Assembly: GCA_020284085.1 (NCBI GenBank)
Contig: JACEVL010000103.1
Span: 257,501 to 321,500 of the forward strand
DNA: 64,000 bases
Source: Aporrectodea caliginosa
Lineage: Eukaryota > Annelida > Clitellata > Crassiclitellata > Lumbricidae
Direction: 5' to 3'
Both the position numbers and the translations under genes were made by a program. Each line of letters begins with the position of its first letter. Within the stretch, counting starts at the first letter, position 1. Of this stretch, positions 45,110-57,000 are shown in pieces. A model generated the notes under the pieces. It was not told the origin of the DNA, made no database searches, and worked only from the letters and a program-made list of their open reading frames with translations.

Positions 45110-45500
45110 GTTAAACTACATCGTAAATCATCCGCATTATGAATGTTTTCGAGCGAAACTGTCTGCATGCGGTATTACTCAATTGTGGACTCTTGGACGC
45201 AGTGAGTACGGTGTCTGTTTAATCGGGGGTAATAGCCCGTATAATACGTGCGCGGGGTTGTTGACAACAGCTTTGAAGAGGCGGTCGTCGGCGGCAGCAT
45301 ACAATAGTTGTACATCTTGGACTGAGTCGGCCAAGTACCCTGCTCGAACCAATCGCCGTATAATGGTCTGGAGCCTAGATCGTCCTCCTTGTCCGACCAA
45401 TCCCCACCAGGCTGGGGCCGCATATAGCAACTTAGCAACCGTTGTTACTCTTAGTACTGGAAGACTCTTCCGTCTGGTGTATTCAGCGACTAAGGGCAGC
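45110..45500 (-). mobile_element. LINE RT C-terminal fragment (L2/CR1-like)
   Basis: Minus-strand frame LYAAPAWWGLVGQGGRSRL, IIRRLVRAGYLADSVQDVQL, DDRLFKAVVNNPAHVLYGLL, PPIKQTPYSLRPRVHN, then after a stop and frameshift the FARKHFIMRMIYDV-like end near 45120-45160. No 3' tail is recognised. Confidence 0.85.
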
Positions 45501-45659
45501 CCATAACTTTAGCAACATCCAAGTCGTAGCAGCAGAGTATATAAGAAATGCCTTGAGTAGATAATTAATTGGCATATCTCAATCATTCTGAGTGCAGTGC
45601 GCTTATAGTCACCGAAGAATTTCAATTTATTAAATCTATTGTAATCTGACGTGATATTG

Positions 45660-46815
45660 CGTCATATCTATCAATCAATCAATCAATCAAAATGTTTATT
45701 TTGCAACCAACTAAACAAAAATCATCAGGTTTACATTTAAATTTCAACATGGCTACAAAAAAGGAGGCCCTAAAGGGATAAAGAATCCCGCTAAGTAGGG
45801 ACACCAATTACAGATTACATTAGAAAATTAATGGTGGCCTTTAAAGAAAGAATATCATTGAAAACATACTTGCAGTGACCAAGTATAAGCAAAAAACAGA
45901 AATGAAACTAAAAGAACCCAAAACAGGAAAAACAACAAGGAAAGGAAAGCAAAACTGAAACAGTTGCTCAACACTGTTGAGTCAATATACAATACAAAAC
46001 AACAATACTTAACTACTATTATAGGCCTGCTACCATGCAAAAAAACGGGCAAAACGTCAGACAAGGTCGTTTAATACATTACATTGTATAAGGTAGGTGC
46101 TTAATTTCTGTTTGAATACCCAGATGCTGGGGGATAAGCGTATTTCCATAGGGATTTTTCCCAGATCACTATTCCAATTGATTTAATAGAGAAGAGACGT
46201 GTATTCGTGCGGGCATAGGTGCGGCGATAAGAGCTAGAGTTTCTAGTAAAATACGGATGGACCTGAGATGAGAGATGAAAGTAATGTTTGTAAATAGAAG
46301 GCAGAAGGTTTCGGTCAAAACGATACATAAATTCCCCAATTTGAAAAATGCCAATTTGGTCAATTTTTAAAATTTTAAGGGTTGTGAAGATGTGAGCAGT
46401 GTGAGAGCCATATGGAACCCCTGCAACCAGACGGACAGCTCTCTTTTGCAAAACGTTTAGTCTCTGTAATCTCGTAGCATATGTGGAAGCCCATACTATA
46501 TTACAATAAGAGAGGTATGGATATACTAACGAATAGTACAGTTTAATTCTAATATTAGAGGGCAAAATGTATGCAGTCCGTGCTATCACTCCAATATTTT
46601 TTGCTATTTTTGATGCAATGTAGGCTATGTGCTCTTTCCATGTCAAATGACAATCAACGTAGACACCTAAGAATTTAGTAGAGTCAACAGCTGTAAGAGA
46701 ATTATTATTAATTTTTAACTCGAATTGTCCCATTGGAATTTTTTTCCTATGTGATGTAAACAAGATATAATTAGTTTTCTCCAAGTTTAACGACAATTCA
46801 TGCATGGATGCTTGT
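45660..46815 (-). mobile_element. LINE ORF2 3' third with (TTGA)n tail
   Basis: A 234-codon minus-strand frame (46805-46101): LNLEKTNYILFTSHRKK, STKFLGVYVDCHLTWKEHI, YYSLVYPYLSYCNIVWAS, LQKRAVRLVAG, TRNSSSYRRTYARTNTRLFS. These follow the RT catalytic core in LINE ORF2. A frameshift near 46150 spoils the end. The 3' UTR has TTAGCGGGATTCTTTATCCC, and the tail TTGATTGATTGATTGA lies at 45672-45692. Same family as 34430-35065. 5' truncation lies about 40 bp from the Ginger-like element. Confidence 0.88.
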
Positions 46816-47113
46816 ATCTAGTTATATATATACTAACGTATACTATATATGTATATGTTACAGGCAATGCGTAAAGCCAAGGATTTTGTAAAATGCCTGA
46901 AATTTTTAGGCAATTTGTAAAATCCCCAATTCACTCAGGCACTTTACAAAATCCCTGAAAAAACAGGGATTTTGCAAAATCCCTGAAATCTGATGATGAA
47001 AATCTGACAGATTGCCTGAAAGGAAAATTATGAGCACAATTGAAGTTTGGCATCCACTGTTGCACTTGACTTTCCCTTTGAAACATTTGAACCTGTTTAT
47101 CTTGACGCGTCCA

Positions 47114-49785
47114 GCTCTAACCCGAAGGTTTCATAGGAATAACCTCACTCGGTTCTCCTTTACAAAAGTTCTAACCCGAAGGTTTTATAGGAATAATCTC
47201 ACTCGGTTCTCCTTTACAAAAGCTCTAACCCGAAGGTTTTATAGGAATAACCTTACTCGGTTCTCCTTTACAAAAGCTCGAACCTGAAGGTTTTATAGGA
47301 ATAACCTCACTCGGTTCTCCTTTACAAAAGCTCTAACCCGAAGGTTTCATAGGAATAACCTCACTCGGTTCTCCTTTACAAAAGTTCTAACCCGAAGGTT
47401 TTATAGGAATAATCTCACTCGGTTCTCCTTTACAAAAGCTCTAACCCGAAGGTTTTATAGGAATAACCTCACTCGGTTCTCCTTTACAAAAGCTCGAACC
47501 TGAAGGTTTTATAGGAATAACCTCACTCGGTTCTCCTTTACAAAAGCTCTAACCCGAAGGTTTTATAGGAATAACCTCACTCGGTTCTCCTTTACAAAAG
47601 CTCGAACCTGAAGGTTTTATAGGAATAACCTCACTCGGTTCTCCTTTACAAAGCTCGAACCTGAAGGTTTCATAGGAATAACCTCACTCGGTTCTCCTTT
47701 ACAAAAGCTCTAACCCGAAGGTTTTATAGGAATAACTTCACTCGGTTCTCCTTTACAAAAGCTCTAACCCGAAGGTTTTATAGGAATAACCTCACTCGGT
47801 TCTCCTTTACAAAGCTCTAACCCGAAGGTTTCATAGGAATAACCTCACTCGGTTCTCCTTTACAAAAGTTCTAACCCGAAGGTTTATAGGAATAAATCTC
47901 ACTCGGTTCTCCTTTACAAAAGCTCTAACCCCGAAGGTTTTATAGGAATAACCTCACTCGGTTCTCCTTTACAAAAAGCTCGAACCTGAAGGTTTTATAG
48001 GAATAACCTCACTCGGTTCTCCTTTACAAAAGCTCTAACCCGAAGGGTTTTATAGGAATAACCTCACTCGGTTCTCCTTTACAAAAGCTCGAACCTGAAG
48101 GTTTTATAGGAATAACCTCACTCGGTTCTCCTTTACAAAAGCTCGAACCTGAAGGTTTCATAGGAATAACCTCACTCGGTTCTCCTTTACAAAGCTCTAA
48201 CCCGAAGGTTTTATAGGAATAACCTCACTCGGTTCTCCTTTACAAAAGCTCTAACCCGAAGGTTTTATAGGAATAACCTCACTCGGTTCTCTTTTTACAA
48301 AAGCTCTAACCCGAAGGTTTCATAGGAATAACCTCACTCGGTTCTCCTTTACAAAAGTTCTAACCCGAAGGTTTTATAGGAATAATCTCACTCGGTTCTC
48401 CTTTACAAAAGCTCTAACCCGAAGGTTTTATAGGAATAACCTCACTCGGTCCTCCTTTACAAAAGCTCGAACCTGAAGGTTTTATAGGAATAACCTCACT
48501 CGGTTCTCCTTTACAAAAGCTCGAACCTGAAGGTTTCATAGGAATAACCTCACTCGGTTCTCCTTTACAAAAGCTCTAACCCGAAGGTTTTATAGGAATA
48601 ACCTCACTCGGTTCTCCTTTACAAAGCTCGAACCTGAAGGTTTCATAGGAATAACCTCACTCGGTTCTCCTTTACAAAAGCTCGAACCTGAAGGTTTCAT
48701 AGGAATAACCTCACTCGGTTCTCCTTTACAAAAGTTCTAACCCGAAGGTTTCTTAGGAATAACCTCACTCGGTTCTCCTTTACAAAAGCTCTAACCCGAA
48801 GGTTTTATAGGAATAACCTCACTCGGTTCTCCTTTACAAAAGCTCGAACCTGAAGGTTTTATAGGAATAACCTCACTCGGTTCTCCTTTACAAAAGCTCG
48901 AACACTTGAAGGTTTCATAGGAATAACTTCACTCGGTTCTCCTTTACAAAAGCTCTAACCCGAAGGTTTTATAGGAATAACCTCACTCGGTTCTCCTTTA
49001 CAAAGTTCTAACCCGAAGGTTTTATAGGAATAACCTCACTCGGTTCTCCTTTACATAAGCTCTAACCCGAAGGTTTTATAGGAATAACCTCACTCGGTTC
49101 TCCTTTACAAAAGCTCGAACCCGAAGGTTTCATAGGAATAACTTCACTCGGTTCTCCTTTACAAAAGCTCTAACCCGAAGGTTTTATAGGAATAACCTCA
49201 CTCGGTTCTCCTTTACAAAAGTTCTAACCCGAAGGTTTCATAGGAATAACCTCACTCGGTTCTCCTTTACAAAAGTCCGAACCCGAAGGTTTTATAGGAA
49301 TAACCTCACTCGGTTCTCCTTTACAAAAGCTCTAAACCTGAAGGTTTCATAGGAATAACCTCACTCGGTTCTCCTTTACAAAAGCTCTAACCCGAAGGTT
49401 TCATAAGAAATAGCCTCACTCGGTTCTCCTTTACAAAAGTTCGAACCCGAAGGTTTTATAGGAATAACCTGGCTCGGTTCTCCTTTACAAAAGCTCTAAC
49501 CCGAAGGTTCCATAGGAATAACCTCACTCGGTTCTCCTTTACAAAAGCTCTAACCCGAAGGTTCCATAGGAATAACCTCACTCGGTTCTCCTTTACAAAA
49601 GCTCTAACCCGAAGGTTTTATAGAAATAACCTCACTCGGTTCTCCTTTACAAAAGTTCTAACCCGAAGGTTTCATAGGAATAACCTCACTCGGTTCTCCT
49701 TTACAAAAGTTCGAACCCGAAGGTTTTATAGGAATAACCTCACTCGGTTCTCCTTTACAAAATTTCCCACCTGAAGGTTCAACAA
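47114..49785. repeat. 54-bp minisatellite, about 49 copies
   Basis: The unit contains CTAACCCGAAGGTTTTATAG and AATAACCTCACTCGGTTCTC, then CTTTACAAAAGCT. Variant CTCGAACCTGAAGG alternates with CTCTAACCCGAAGG, and CATAGG with TATAGG. Although 54 is divisible by 3, the CTGAAGG variant creates a stop, so the initial 18-residue repeat frame is not maintained. Confidence 0.97.
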
Positions 49786-50394
49786 TTCTTACATTTAACT
49801 TCGATTTCCGCTTCTTTGTGATCTAGGAGTGTCGACGAGTTTCTGTTCGAAATAATAATGTCGTGTGGCTTATTGGTCGATTTGTGTCTTCAAACGGAAC
49901 CGTTTGTCGTCGAATTTCGAATTAATTTTTTCTGATACATTTTTCGATTATCTTCTGTTCAAAGTTACATGTGGTGTCGATCTTTCGATTTTGGATTTGT
50001 GTCACCAAATGGCCTACCGTTTTTCGTCGAATTTCATCTTTCTGTTTCTCCTGATTGACGAATTTCGATATTTTTCCTCGAAATGTTCGCCTTTAGGTCT
50101 ACTACATCTTGTCGCCTTCACGTCGATTTTCCAAATAATGAAATAAAGCTCGATCGACTCGTTTCCACGGCAACGAACAATCGGTCCAAAGATGACGTCA
50201 TCAGAACAACAATAGCGAGATGATGGTTTTATAAAATTTACGTCATCAGTTCGGAAAGTAAGTAAGTAAGTTCGTGGCACGCGTTGTCTCACTTGCGTAT
50301 TTTTTACTTGAAACATGAAAGTTGAAATAAATCTAAATCATTCCGAGTACAAAGTTACGTAACGCAAGGTCTCTTATACCTCACAAATCAATAA

Positions 50395-50513
50395 CTGACT
50401 CGCCGAAAAAATATTCCTGGTAGCCAAACTGCTGCCAAAGTGCCGCCCCTTTGAAGCGGCCGCCCGGTGCGACCGAACCCCCTTGCCCCCCCGACGCGCC
50501 GCCACTGCTTGAA
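50395..50513 (-). mobile_element. hAT-like end inside the Ginger-like element
   Basis: From 50513 on the minus strand: CAGTGGCGGCGCGTCGGGGG, then GC-rich GGGCGGC text, in sharp contrast to the AT-rich neighbours. The opposite end is not clear. Confidence 0.35.
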
Positions 50514-51054
50514 ACATAGCCGGCGGACATGTCGGACACGCAGCCAAAGGCGGACATGATTAGAAATATAGCCAAAGAGGACATGGCTAGTGATATTAGT
50601 GAAACTACTAACGACCAGCAATTTTGCTACAGTATTAAGAACTTCAATATTCTGCAACTTCAAAGTCCACTGGGCGCGTCAAGATAAACAGGTGCAAATG
50701 CTTCAAAGGGAAAGTCAAGTGCAACAGTCGATGTCAAACTTCAATTGTGTTCATCATTTTCCTTTCAGGCAATCTGTCAGATTTTCATCATCAGATTTCA
50801 GGGATTTTACAAAATCCCTGTTTTTTTAGGGATTTTGTAAAGTGCCTGAGTGAATATTATTGGGGATTTTACAAATTGCCTAAAAATTTCAGGCATTTTA
50901 CAAAATCCCTGATTTTACACATTACCTGTAACATATATAGGCCTATTAATATAATTATAAACGAGCAGAAATGTTATGTCATTCAACTTGTCCTGTTACG
51001 CTGATAGGTGGCGCTGCTAAGGTCTTACACCAGAACTAGATACATTTAATTGCA

Positions 51055-51400
51055 AAAGGTGGAGAGAAAGACAGAGAGGGAGACACAGAGGGATAGGCGG
51101 AGGGGAGGGAGGGGAGAAAGAGGGATAGGGATAGGGATAGGGACAGGGACAGGGACAGAAACAGGGACAGGGACAGGGACAGAGAAATGGGTGGGGGCAG
51201 GAAGGGAAAGGGAAAGGGGCGAAGGGGACGGAAGGAGGAGGAAGGGCAGGGGAGGGGCGGACAAGGGAAAGGGGAAGAGGAGGGGAGGGGAGAAGGGAAA
51301 GGAGAGTGGATGGAGAGGAAAGGGGATGGTAAAGGAGTGGGAGGTGGAAGGGGATGGGAAAGGGACGGGGAAGGGAAAACGCTCAGTTTATTTCAGTAGG
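51055..51400. repeat. Purine satellite with (GGGACA)n
   Basis: AGGGATAGGGATAGGGACAG units at 51120-51180, then GGGAAAGGGGA repeats. Frames across it are artefacts. It is directly followed by TCTTAGGACGGGCACACGTA at 51434, similar to the putative Helitron end at 5155. Confidence 0.85.
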
Positions 51401-51429
51401 CCACTCTCTTATCGTTATGAAGGTCATTT

Positions 51430-51454
51430 CAACAGTCTTAGGACGGGCACACGT
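51430..51454 (+). mobile_element. Helitron-like 3' end, second copy (decayed)
   Basis: GTCTTAGGAC hairpin with GGGCACACGTATAG then T, aligned to the CCGTCTTAGGACGG...CTAG end at 5152-5178. Both follow a G-rich purine satellite. Confidence 0.3.
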
Positions 51455-51554
51455 ATAGTTTGTCTATACTGTTGTATATATGTACAAATATATAAGAATG
51501 TTTACAAGTATGCATTATGTGAATATGCATGAAAGTAAGTATGTATATACATAT

Positions 51555-51838
51555 ATTTCATTTCATTTCATTTCAGATATTTATATAGCGCCCTTCAAGA
51601 TTTCTACTCAGAGGCGCTCCCGACTACAGCGCGGACACTGAATCGGAGTTTCACGCCGAAGCGCATGAGCAATTGCGAGTGAAGGACTTGCCCAGGGTCC
51701 CTACGCGGCGGCTTGAGGTGGATTCGAACCCGCAACCCTCCGGCTGCAAGGCACCAAATATACCCCTCTTGAGGTGGATTCGAACCCGCAACCCTCCGGC
51801 TGCAAGGCACCGAACATACCTCTACACCACCGCGCCCC
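51555..51838 (-). mobile_element. tRNA-derived SINE, family 2, with LINE-type 3' end
   Basis: On the minus strand: an A box TGGTGTAGAGG near 51825, and the B box GGTTCGAATCC near 51773 and again near 51719, because about 54 bp are duplicated. Then the body. Then the ending GGGAGCGCCTCTGAGTAG...GGGCGCTATATAAAT and a (TGAAA)n tail, the same 3' end as the LINEs at 236 and 19760. It likely uses that LINE's enzyme. Confidence 0.8.
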
Positions 51839-51953
51839 ACATTATATTATTATATGTAGTGTGTATGTACTCATGTGTATAATGTGTTCTTCTATGTGGC
51901 TATTTGTACAGAGCCTATAAAGAGCCTCCCAAATGCATAACTCCAGAATTATA

Positions 51954-52137
51954 CAGTGGCGGCGCCAGACGTTTTTTGTAACAAGGGCATAGCCCGAGCA
52001 AACACACAAGTAATCAGTGCGGGGGCGGTTTATGCCCCAAATAAATTCTCGGCAGGGCAAAAATCTGGCAGGGCAACAACCAGGGGAAAGGCTTTTTAAC
52101 AAGGGCCCTGGCTTGCCCTGATGTAGTGCCGCCACTG
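51954..52137. mobile_element. Small hAT-like MITE
   Basis: Ends CAGTGGCGGCGCCAG and GTGCCGCCACTG, 184 bp. Flanks GAATTATA and AAAATATA agree at 6 of 8 positions, a decayed duplication. ACAAGGGC...CCTGGCTTGCCCTG inside. Confidence 0.65.
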
Positions 52138-52139
52138 AA

Positions 52140-52345
52140 AATATACCGCGTCTATTCTGCGTGAGAATGAAGTGGAAGAGTAAATGCTGTAAGAGGGCAG
52201 TGTGGCAAGGGATAAGCGAACATTGCGGGAAGTGCGCATGCAGTGCCCATTACGGAGCATCCAGCGGAAGTGTGGACTTTAGAATCATAATAATTACTGA
52301 AGAATGTGGTTTATGAGCTGGTGAGTGGTGACCCCGGTCAATGGA
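52140..52345 (+). mobile_element. LTR end with tRNA-Trp-type primer site (fragment)
   Basis: GCTGGTGAGTGGTGACCCCG at 52316-52335 matches GCTGGTGAGTGGTGACC at 14914-14930. TGGTGACCCC is the start of a tRNA-Trp primer-binding site. No partner LTR or gag was found downstream, where a GGA satellite begins. Confidence 0.4.
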
Positions 52346-52439
52346 AAGATACAATAAATAAATTAGAACTAGTTGCTGAAATTTTTTAAGGAAAACAATT
52401 AAGACAGTTTCAGTAAATCGTAAATCGTTGTCTTAATTG

Positions 52440-53030
52440 GAGACGCCGATGGAAGCAGGAGTAGGTGGAAGGGAATGTAGTGGAAGAGTAGGAGGAAAAT
52501 AAGAAGTGGAGAAGGAGGAGGAATTGGAGGCAGGGGAAGAGTAGGAGGAAGAGTAGGAAGATAAGAGGAGGAGGAGGAGGAGGAGGAGGAGGAGGAGGAG
52601 GAGGAGGAGAGGAGTAGGAGGAGGAGGAGTAGGCAGAGCAAGAAAAGGTGGAGGATTTGGATGAGTAAGTGTGGGAGGCAACAAAGAACAGAAAATAAGT
52701 GGAAGAGCAGTAGTAAGAGGACAAGTAAGAGGAGGAGTCAAGGGAGAAGGAATGGGAAGTAACGGGGAGGAGTAAGAGGAGGGATTATGAAAAGAAGAGA
52801 AGGGTAGGGCGAGTATGAGGACGACGAAGAGGATGACGAGAATGAGGATGAGGAACTGTACGAGAGTTACAGAAGTATAGGTATAATGGCAGTAAGAGGA
52901 GAAGTAGTAGGAGGAATTGGAGGCACAGAAAGTGTTGGAGGGAAAATATAAAGAGGATTAGAAGAATGTGGAGGATCAGGAGGAGGAGGAGGAGGAGGAG
53001 TAAGAGGAGGAGAAGGAGGAGGAGCGACGT
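52440..53030. repeat. (GGA)n / GAGGAAGAG satellite
   Basis: Irregular AGGAGGAGG blocks, purest at 52565-52612 and 52978-53020. The proline- and serine-rich minus-strand frames are artefacts. Confidence 0.9.
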
Positions 53031-53480
53031 TGACGTTTTAATAAGGAAACATTCTAATAAGGAAACACTCTAATTAAGAAACAGACGGAAGATGAAGAGT
53101 CCATGAAATTGCTGTGGAAACAATGGTTATCTTTCAGAGAGCACGAGCGGATGTCCGTGGAGGCAAAGACAGAATGATACAGAGACAGAGATTGACTTGA
53201 GGGGTTTTTAGATGACAGAGAGACAAGTGGAGAGATACTATAGAAAGTGGATATTAAAGAAATGACAGACGTGAAGTGAGAACGCGAAAATTATGGAGAG
53301 TGAGAGGAGTAAAAGACGCGCACAGAAAAAGAGTAACATAGGTAAGAGTGACATGGGAATAGTGATTAAAATGGGAATAGAAGTTTATATTAAGTGAGTG
53401 ACAGAAGCAAGGAGGGAGAGCGAAGAGGGGATACAATCGTAGTGGTAATCGTAAAAGAGGAGTCATGGAACCATCGCATT
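53030..53480. other. Gene-free stretch
   Basis: Purine-rich, no recognisable feature. Confidence 0.45.
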
Positions 53481-53485
53481 CAATT

Positions 53486-53600
53486 CTTCTTTATTGTACC
53501 ACTCATCACATCAAAGCAAACATAATCTCAGTCGCATTCACGGGCGCTCAGTCAAAACAAAATTGACAGGCAGGTTCAAAATCGGATCTAGGAAGCAGAA
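53486..53600. repeat. Dispersed repeat shared with 61491-61640
   Basis: GGGCGCTCAGTCAAAACAAA, ATTGACAGGCAGG, then ATCTAGGAAGC versus GGCGCTCAGTCAAATTAAA, ATCGATAGGCAGG, ATCTAGAGAC. In its minus-strand reading (GACTGAGCGC) it is probably a LINE/SINE tail. Confidence 0.5.
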
Positions 53601-54059
53601 AGGACGTGCGTGAAAGGAGAAAGCAAATGTCTCATTCGAGAGACAGAGAGCGAGAGCGAGAGGGAGGGAGAAGAAGTTTGAGGTAGCGAAAGTGAACTAG
53701 AGATGCAGATACAGAAAGGTAAGGATGGATGGACGAAGACAGAAGAGAACAAATCTGAATCTATCATCATCCATTATTTTCCCAACTCCTCTTGTTTTCT
53801 TCTTCTTCATCTCGTCCTCCTCCTGTTTCTTTCTTCATCTCCTCTTCCGCCTTCTCATTCTACTCTATCATAGTTATCGCCATGCTGTTCATGATTTCCT
53901 CTCTCTACTTCATCCCTGATCACCTGTCTTTCTCCTCCATAATGACCCATGCCTTTCTCATCCTTAATCATCTGCCTTCCTCATCGTAGGTGGCCAACAG
54001 CTTGAGGCAAGAATCAATCTGCCAGGACTGACTGAGCATCCATCCATCCATCGCATCGA

Positions 54060-54088
54060 TAGCAGCAGCAGCAGCAGCAGCAGCAGCC
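54060..54088. repeat. (GCA)n microsatellite
   Basis: Nine CAG/GCA units. Confidence 0.9.
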
Positions 54089-56160
54089 CAAACAACAGAT
54101 GCAACACGTGCATTCCATCGTGAAAACGGCGCCAATACAATACTTCTCGTTAAGATTTAGGGGAACCATCGGCTTGTCTGTTCAAAATATTTCTCTTAAA
54201 TCAACGAGTACCTCTTCCCTCTCTCTATCTCCTCCATCCATGTCTCTTTCTTTTATGCACATGCAGTATGCATAGTATCACATACATGCTACCATATATG
54301 CATATATCGCAGTGCAAGTTTGATTGTTTATGGCAGAAGTAACTTAGTCCCGATACTCATCGAGCTGGCCATCTCTCCAAGCAAGAACACTTCTTCAATT
54401 GCTTTTATCTAGTTTAAGGTAAATCTGTTTTCACTTGGTTCGAGTAGGGAGCGCCAATGATGAGTTGTTTCTTGAAGTGGTTCTCTATAAATGTAAGATT
54501 ACTATCACACTAGCTCTATTCTCCTTAACCCTATATATACAACCGTAGGCCACTCTAACACGCGTTCTCCTTATCTTTAACGTACTTCACTCGAACTGGT
54601 TTCAAGTTTCATGACCTGACCCGACCCGACCAGACTTGACCTGACCTAACCTGACCTCACCTGACATAACATCAATGAGAACTTGTAAAGCGAAACCGAT
54701 GAGCTGCCCTCCCAGTCCAACAAGGAGAATTTTTTCATTCACGCAAAACGGATTTTTACAACACAAATATTTAGACGAAAACTGATGAAAACTGACCATC
54801 AGAGGCAACCAGTGTAAGCGGTTTACTGGATTTCAAAATAAACCAGAGGTCAGTAAGGGCTATCCTGGATTCAGTTCTTGACTGGGCCCATTATGCAGTT
54901 TACGTCTGATTCTTCTGATGGATCTGAGCAGGTGATTGATTGCTCGTTCTGTCTGCGTTTAAATTGTAATTTGTATACTCCGAGTGTTCGTTGCCACAAC
55001 GCAGCAGCCGACTGCTCTTCCCAGCCAACGTGAGCAACAGCACCCACCGACCCAGCAACTCAGTTACTGGCAAGAGCGGATCGAGGGGTTGGCAATCAAG
55101 CCATGGTACACCTGTAATGGAAACCCAGGATAGGTGCAAGATGCGGCGCTTGCCGCCTCCTGCAGTTCTCACCTGAACATAATTTCAGGCCGATAAAACG
55201 TGAGCAGGTTTGCATTTGCTACTCCACCCTACGCAATTTTCTGTAGGCGCCAAAGAGCACGTCTGTAAATTGACCCCAGAACCGATTTCGGGGATTATTG
55301 AGTACAGGAAATATGTTCTGCTAACAAAAGTTTTACTTACTCATATTACTAAATTGGATAAGTCTATATTAAAACACCGCTGCGAGAATATGCCTGCTGT
55401 GAAGGGAAGTTACTCTGTGCAAATTAAAAACTAACGAAATAAGTTTCCGAAAGGGAGTAAAGGGCATCGTTGTCTTTGGACAATCTAATGACTTCCTTAT
55501 CAAAATGTCTAAGGCATTAACTGATGTCCGCTAAGAGGAAATCGCAATCAAACTCATGACACGGTGGAAAAGTCAGGTCGAAATCCAATAGATAGAGAAA
55601 CCAGAAGCCAGGATACGTTGGTAGTGCCAGAGTATAAACGATCTATATATTTGCATCAACAAATCTCAGCTTGTTGATGCAAAAGGAGACAAAGTGCTGT
55701 TGCTATCTGATAAACAGTGTGGAAGTTTTATCCAGCCATTTGGACAGTAAGTTCCAATGTTTCCCAGAGGTGCCACCGTTACACCAAGCACTGCCATCAT
55801 TGTTTCTGCTTTTACACCGCGAAAACTTTGTACTTCTGTTGCATAACAAGCCCTTGATTACAAGTCACATCTTTTTACACAGCAAGTATACTGAAAAGTC
55901 ACATAATGCATCTACAATCAAGGACTGCATGGTGTCTCATTCAAGAGTCGTTTTATTATAGATCCAAGGCTATTAATTGTTATTCAATTTATCTCTCAAT
56001 CGAATAAACTTATGCTACGTGCACTCAAAGTGGCGAAAGCCACTGATGAGTTTTTTTCTTGAAGTGGCGCTTTATAAATATCAGATTAAAATTACATTTT
56101 CAATTAAACCAACAAAGAAGAAAAAGAGCAGTCTTTAAGCTAACCCCGAGAGACAGCCAT
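54089..56160. other. Mostly gene-free stretch
   Basis: Contains two LINE-tail-like ends (AGCGCCAATGATGAGTTG...TTCTCTATAAATGTAAG at 54450-54500; AAGTGGCGCTTTATAAATATC at 56030-56085) and a (CCTGA)n run at 54600-54665. Short open frames have no recognisable domains. Confidence 0.45.
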
Positions 56161-56317
56161 AGGTATGAAGTGATAGGGACTTCAGCTTTCCTAGCCTCGG
56201 TTTTAGAGGACGGGCGGTCTCCCTAGCCGCCTGAGCTTCTTATCGACGGTTTGCTGAATATAGCTGAGTTCGCTAGGAGACACAGATGGAGCAGAAATTA
56301 CGAAGCCAATTCTGCCG

Positions 56318-56400
56318 TAGATTGAACCCCGGACCTCTCGGTTGACAGTCCATCAGCAGGCTGAGCACTAGACAATCACGAAGCTAAACCAATGAACTAT
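56318..56400 (-). mobile_element. tRNA-derived repeat, family 3
   Basis: Minus strand reads TGATTGTCTAGTGCTCAGC, then TGTCAACCGAGAGGTCCGGG, then GGTTCAATCT as B box. Same head as 56925 in the opposite direction. Confidence 0.45.
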
Positions 56401-56924
56401 CTAAATAGTCTTGATCTAATAAAATGTGTCTCTTGCAGGAGTCTCATTCGTGTTTCGTTATAACCTGGCTCAGTAATAATAAAGCATCATCTCCAGTATT
56501 TATTAAACCCAAGACAAACTCAAACAAGCAAAGTCAATTTCTGAAAAATAACCAATATTCATTCGAACCTGATTTAATCAGTGAAAAAATATTCGAATTT
56601 TTACCCTTTCTACCAGCGGGTCATGTATAATTATATCTTCTTCTAAATGAAATATGTATACAGTAATGTATAATTGCATGATATTTATTTTATATATTTA
56701 TAATTTTTTTATTTGTTAATGTCATTAATTCATATTATATTCATGAACTCATATCGATAGAGGACGGTTGAGATAAGGATAAGTATAAATTAATATGTGT
56801 GACATAGGAAATTTCGTCCCTGGGAGCCATAACCACAGTAGGTTTTCAGCGACCATAACTGTGCTTCCTTTATCTCTCGTGTGTCTAGACTATGTTGGCT
56901 TTCGGTTTACCTAGTGCTTCACTG

Positions 56925-57000
56925 ATAGACGCTTGCGATAGTCTAGTGGTTTACGTACTCGACTACCAACCGAGAGGTCTGGAGCTTACTTCTTCTCAGT
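56925..57000 (+). mobile_element. tRNA-derived repeat, family 3
   Basis: The A box TAGTCTAGTGG fits the consensus exactly. CGACTACCAACCGAGAGGTC follows, and the B box is degenerate (GGTCTGGAGCTTAC). A pseudo-tRNA or SINE head, not a functional tRNA. Confidence 0.5.

Larger units (their letters stand above)
46856..50933. mobile_element. Ginger-like non-autonomous DNA transposon
   Basis: About 200-bp inverted ends begin TGTTACAGGCAATG and (reverse) TGTTACAGGTAATG. They contain repeated AGGGATTTTGTAAAAT motifs and end inside near CACAATTGAAGTTT. Flanked by TATA on both sides (46852-46855, 50934-50937), a 4-bp duplication in an AT-rich site. TGT ends and 4-bp duplications fit the Ginger superfamily. 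The cargo is a 2.65-kb minisatellite plus ~950 bp of unique DNA. No integrase-type transposase is found. Confidence 0.75.

Noticed and set aside
47012..47287. 18-residue repeat protein encoded by the 54-bp minisatellite
   Set aside because: Only the first few units stay in frame. A common unit variant introduces a stop, and indels shift the frame throughout the array.
47114..49785. CRISPR-like array
   Set aside because: Units are contiguous 54-bp repeats without unique spacers, in eukaryotic DNA.
52399..52741. Pro/Ser/Leu-rich minus-strand frames
   Set aside because: Products of the (GGA)n satellite in three frames.
56925..57000. Functional tRNA gene
   Set aside because: The A box is good, but the B box is degenerate and no acceptor stem pairs. 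A second copy exists in opposite orientation, so it is a tRNA-derived repeat.
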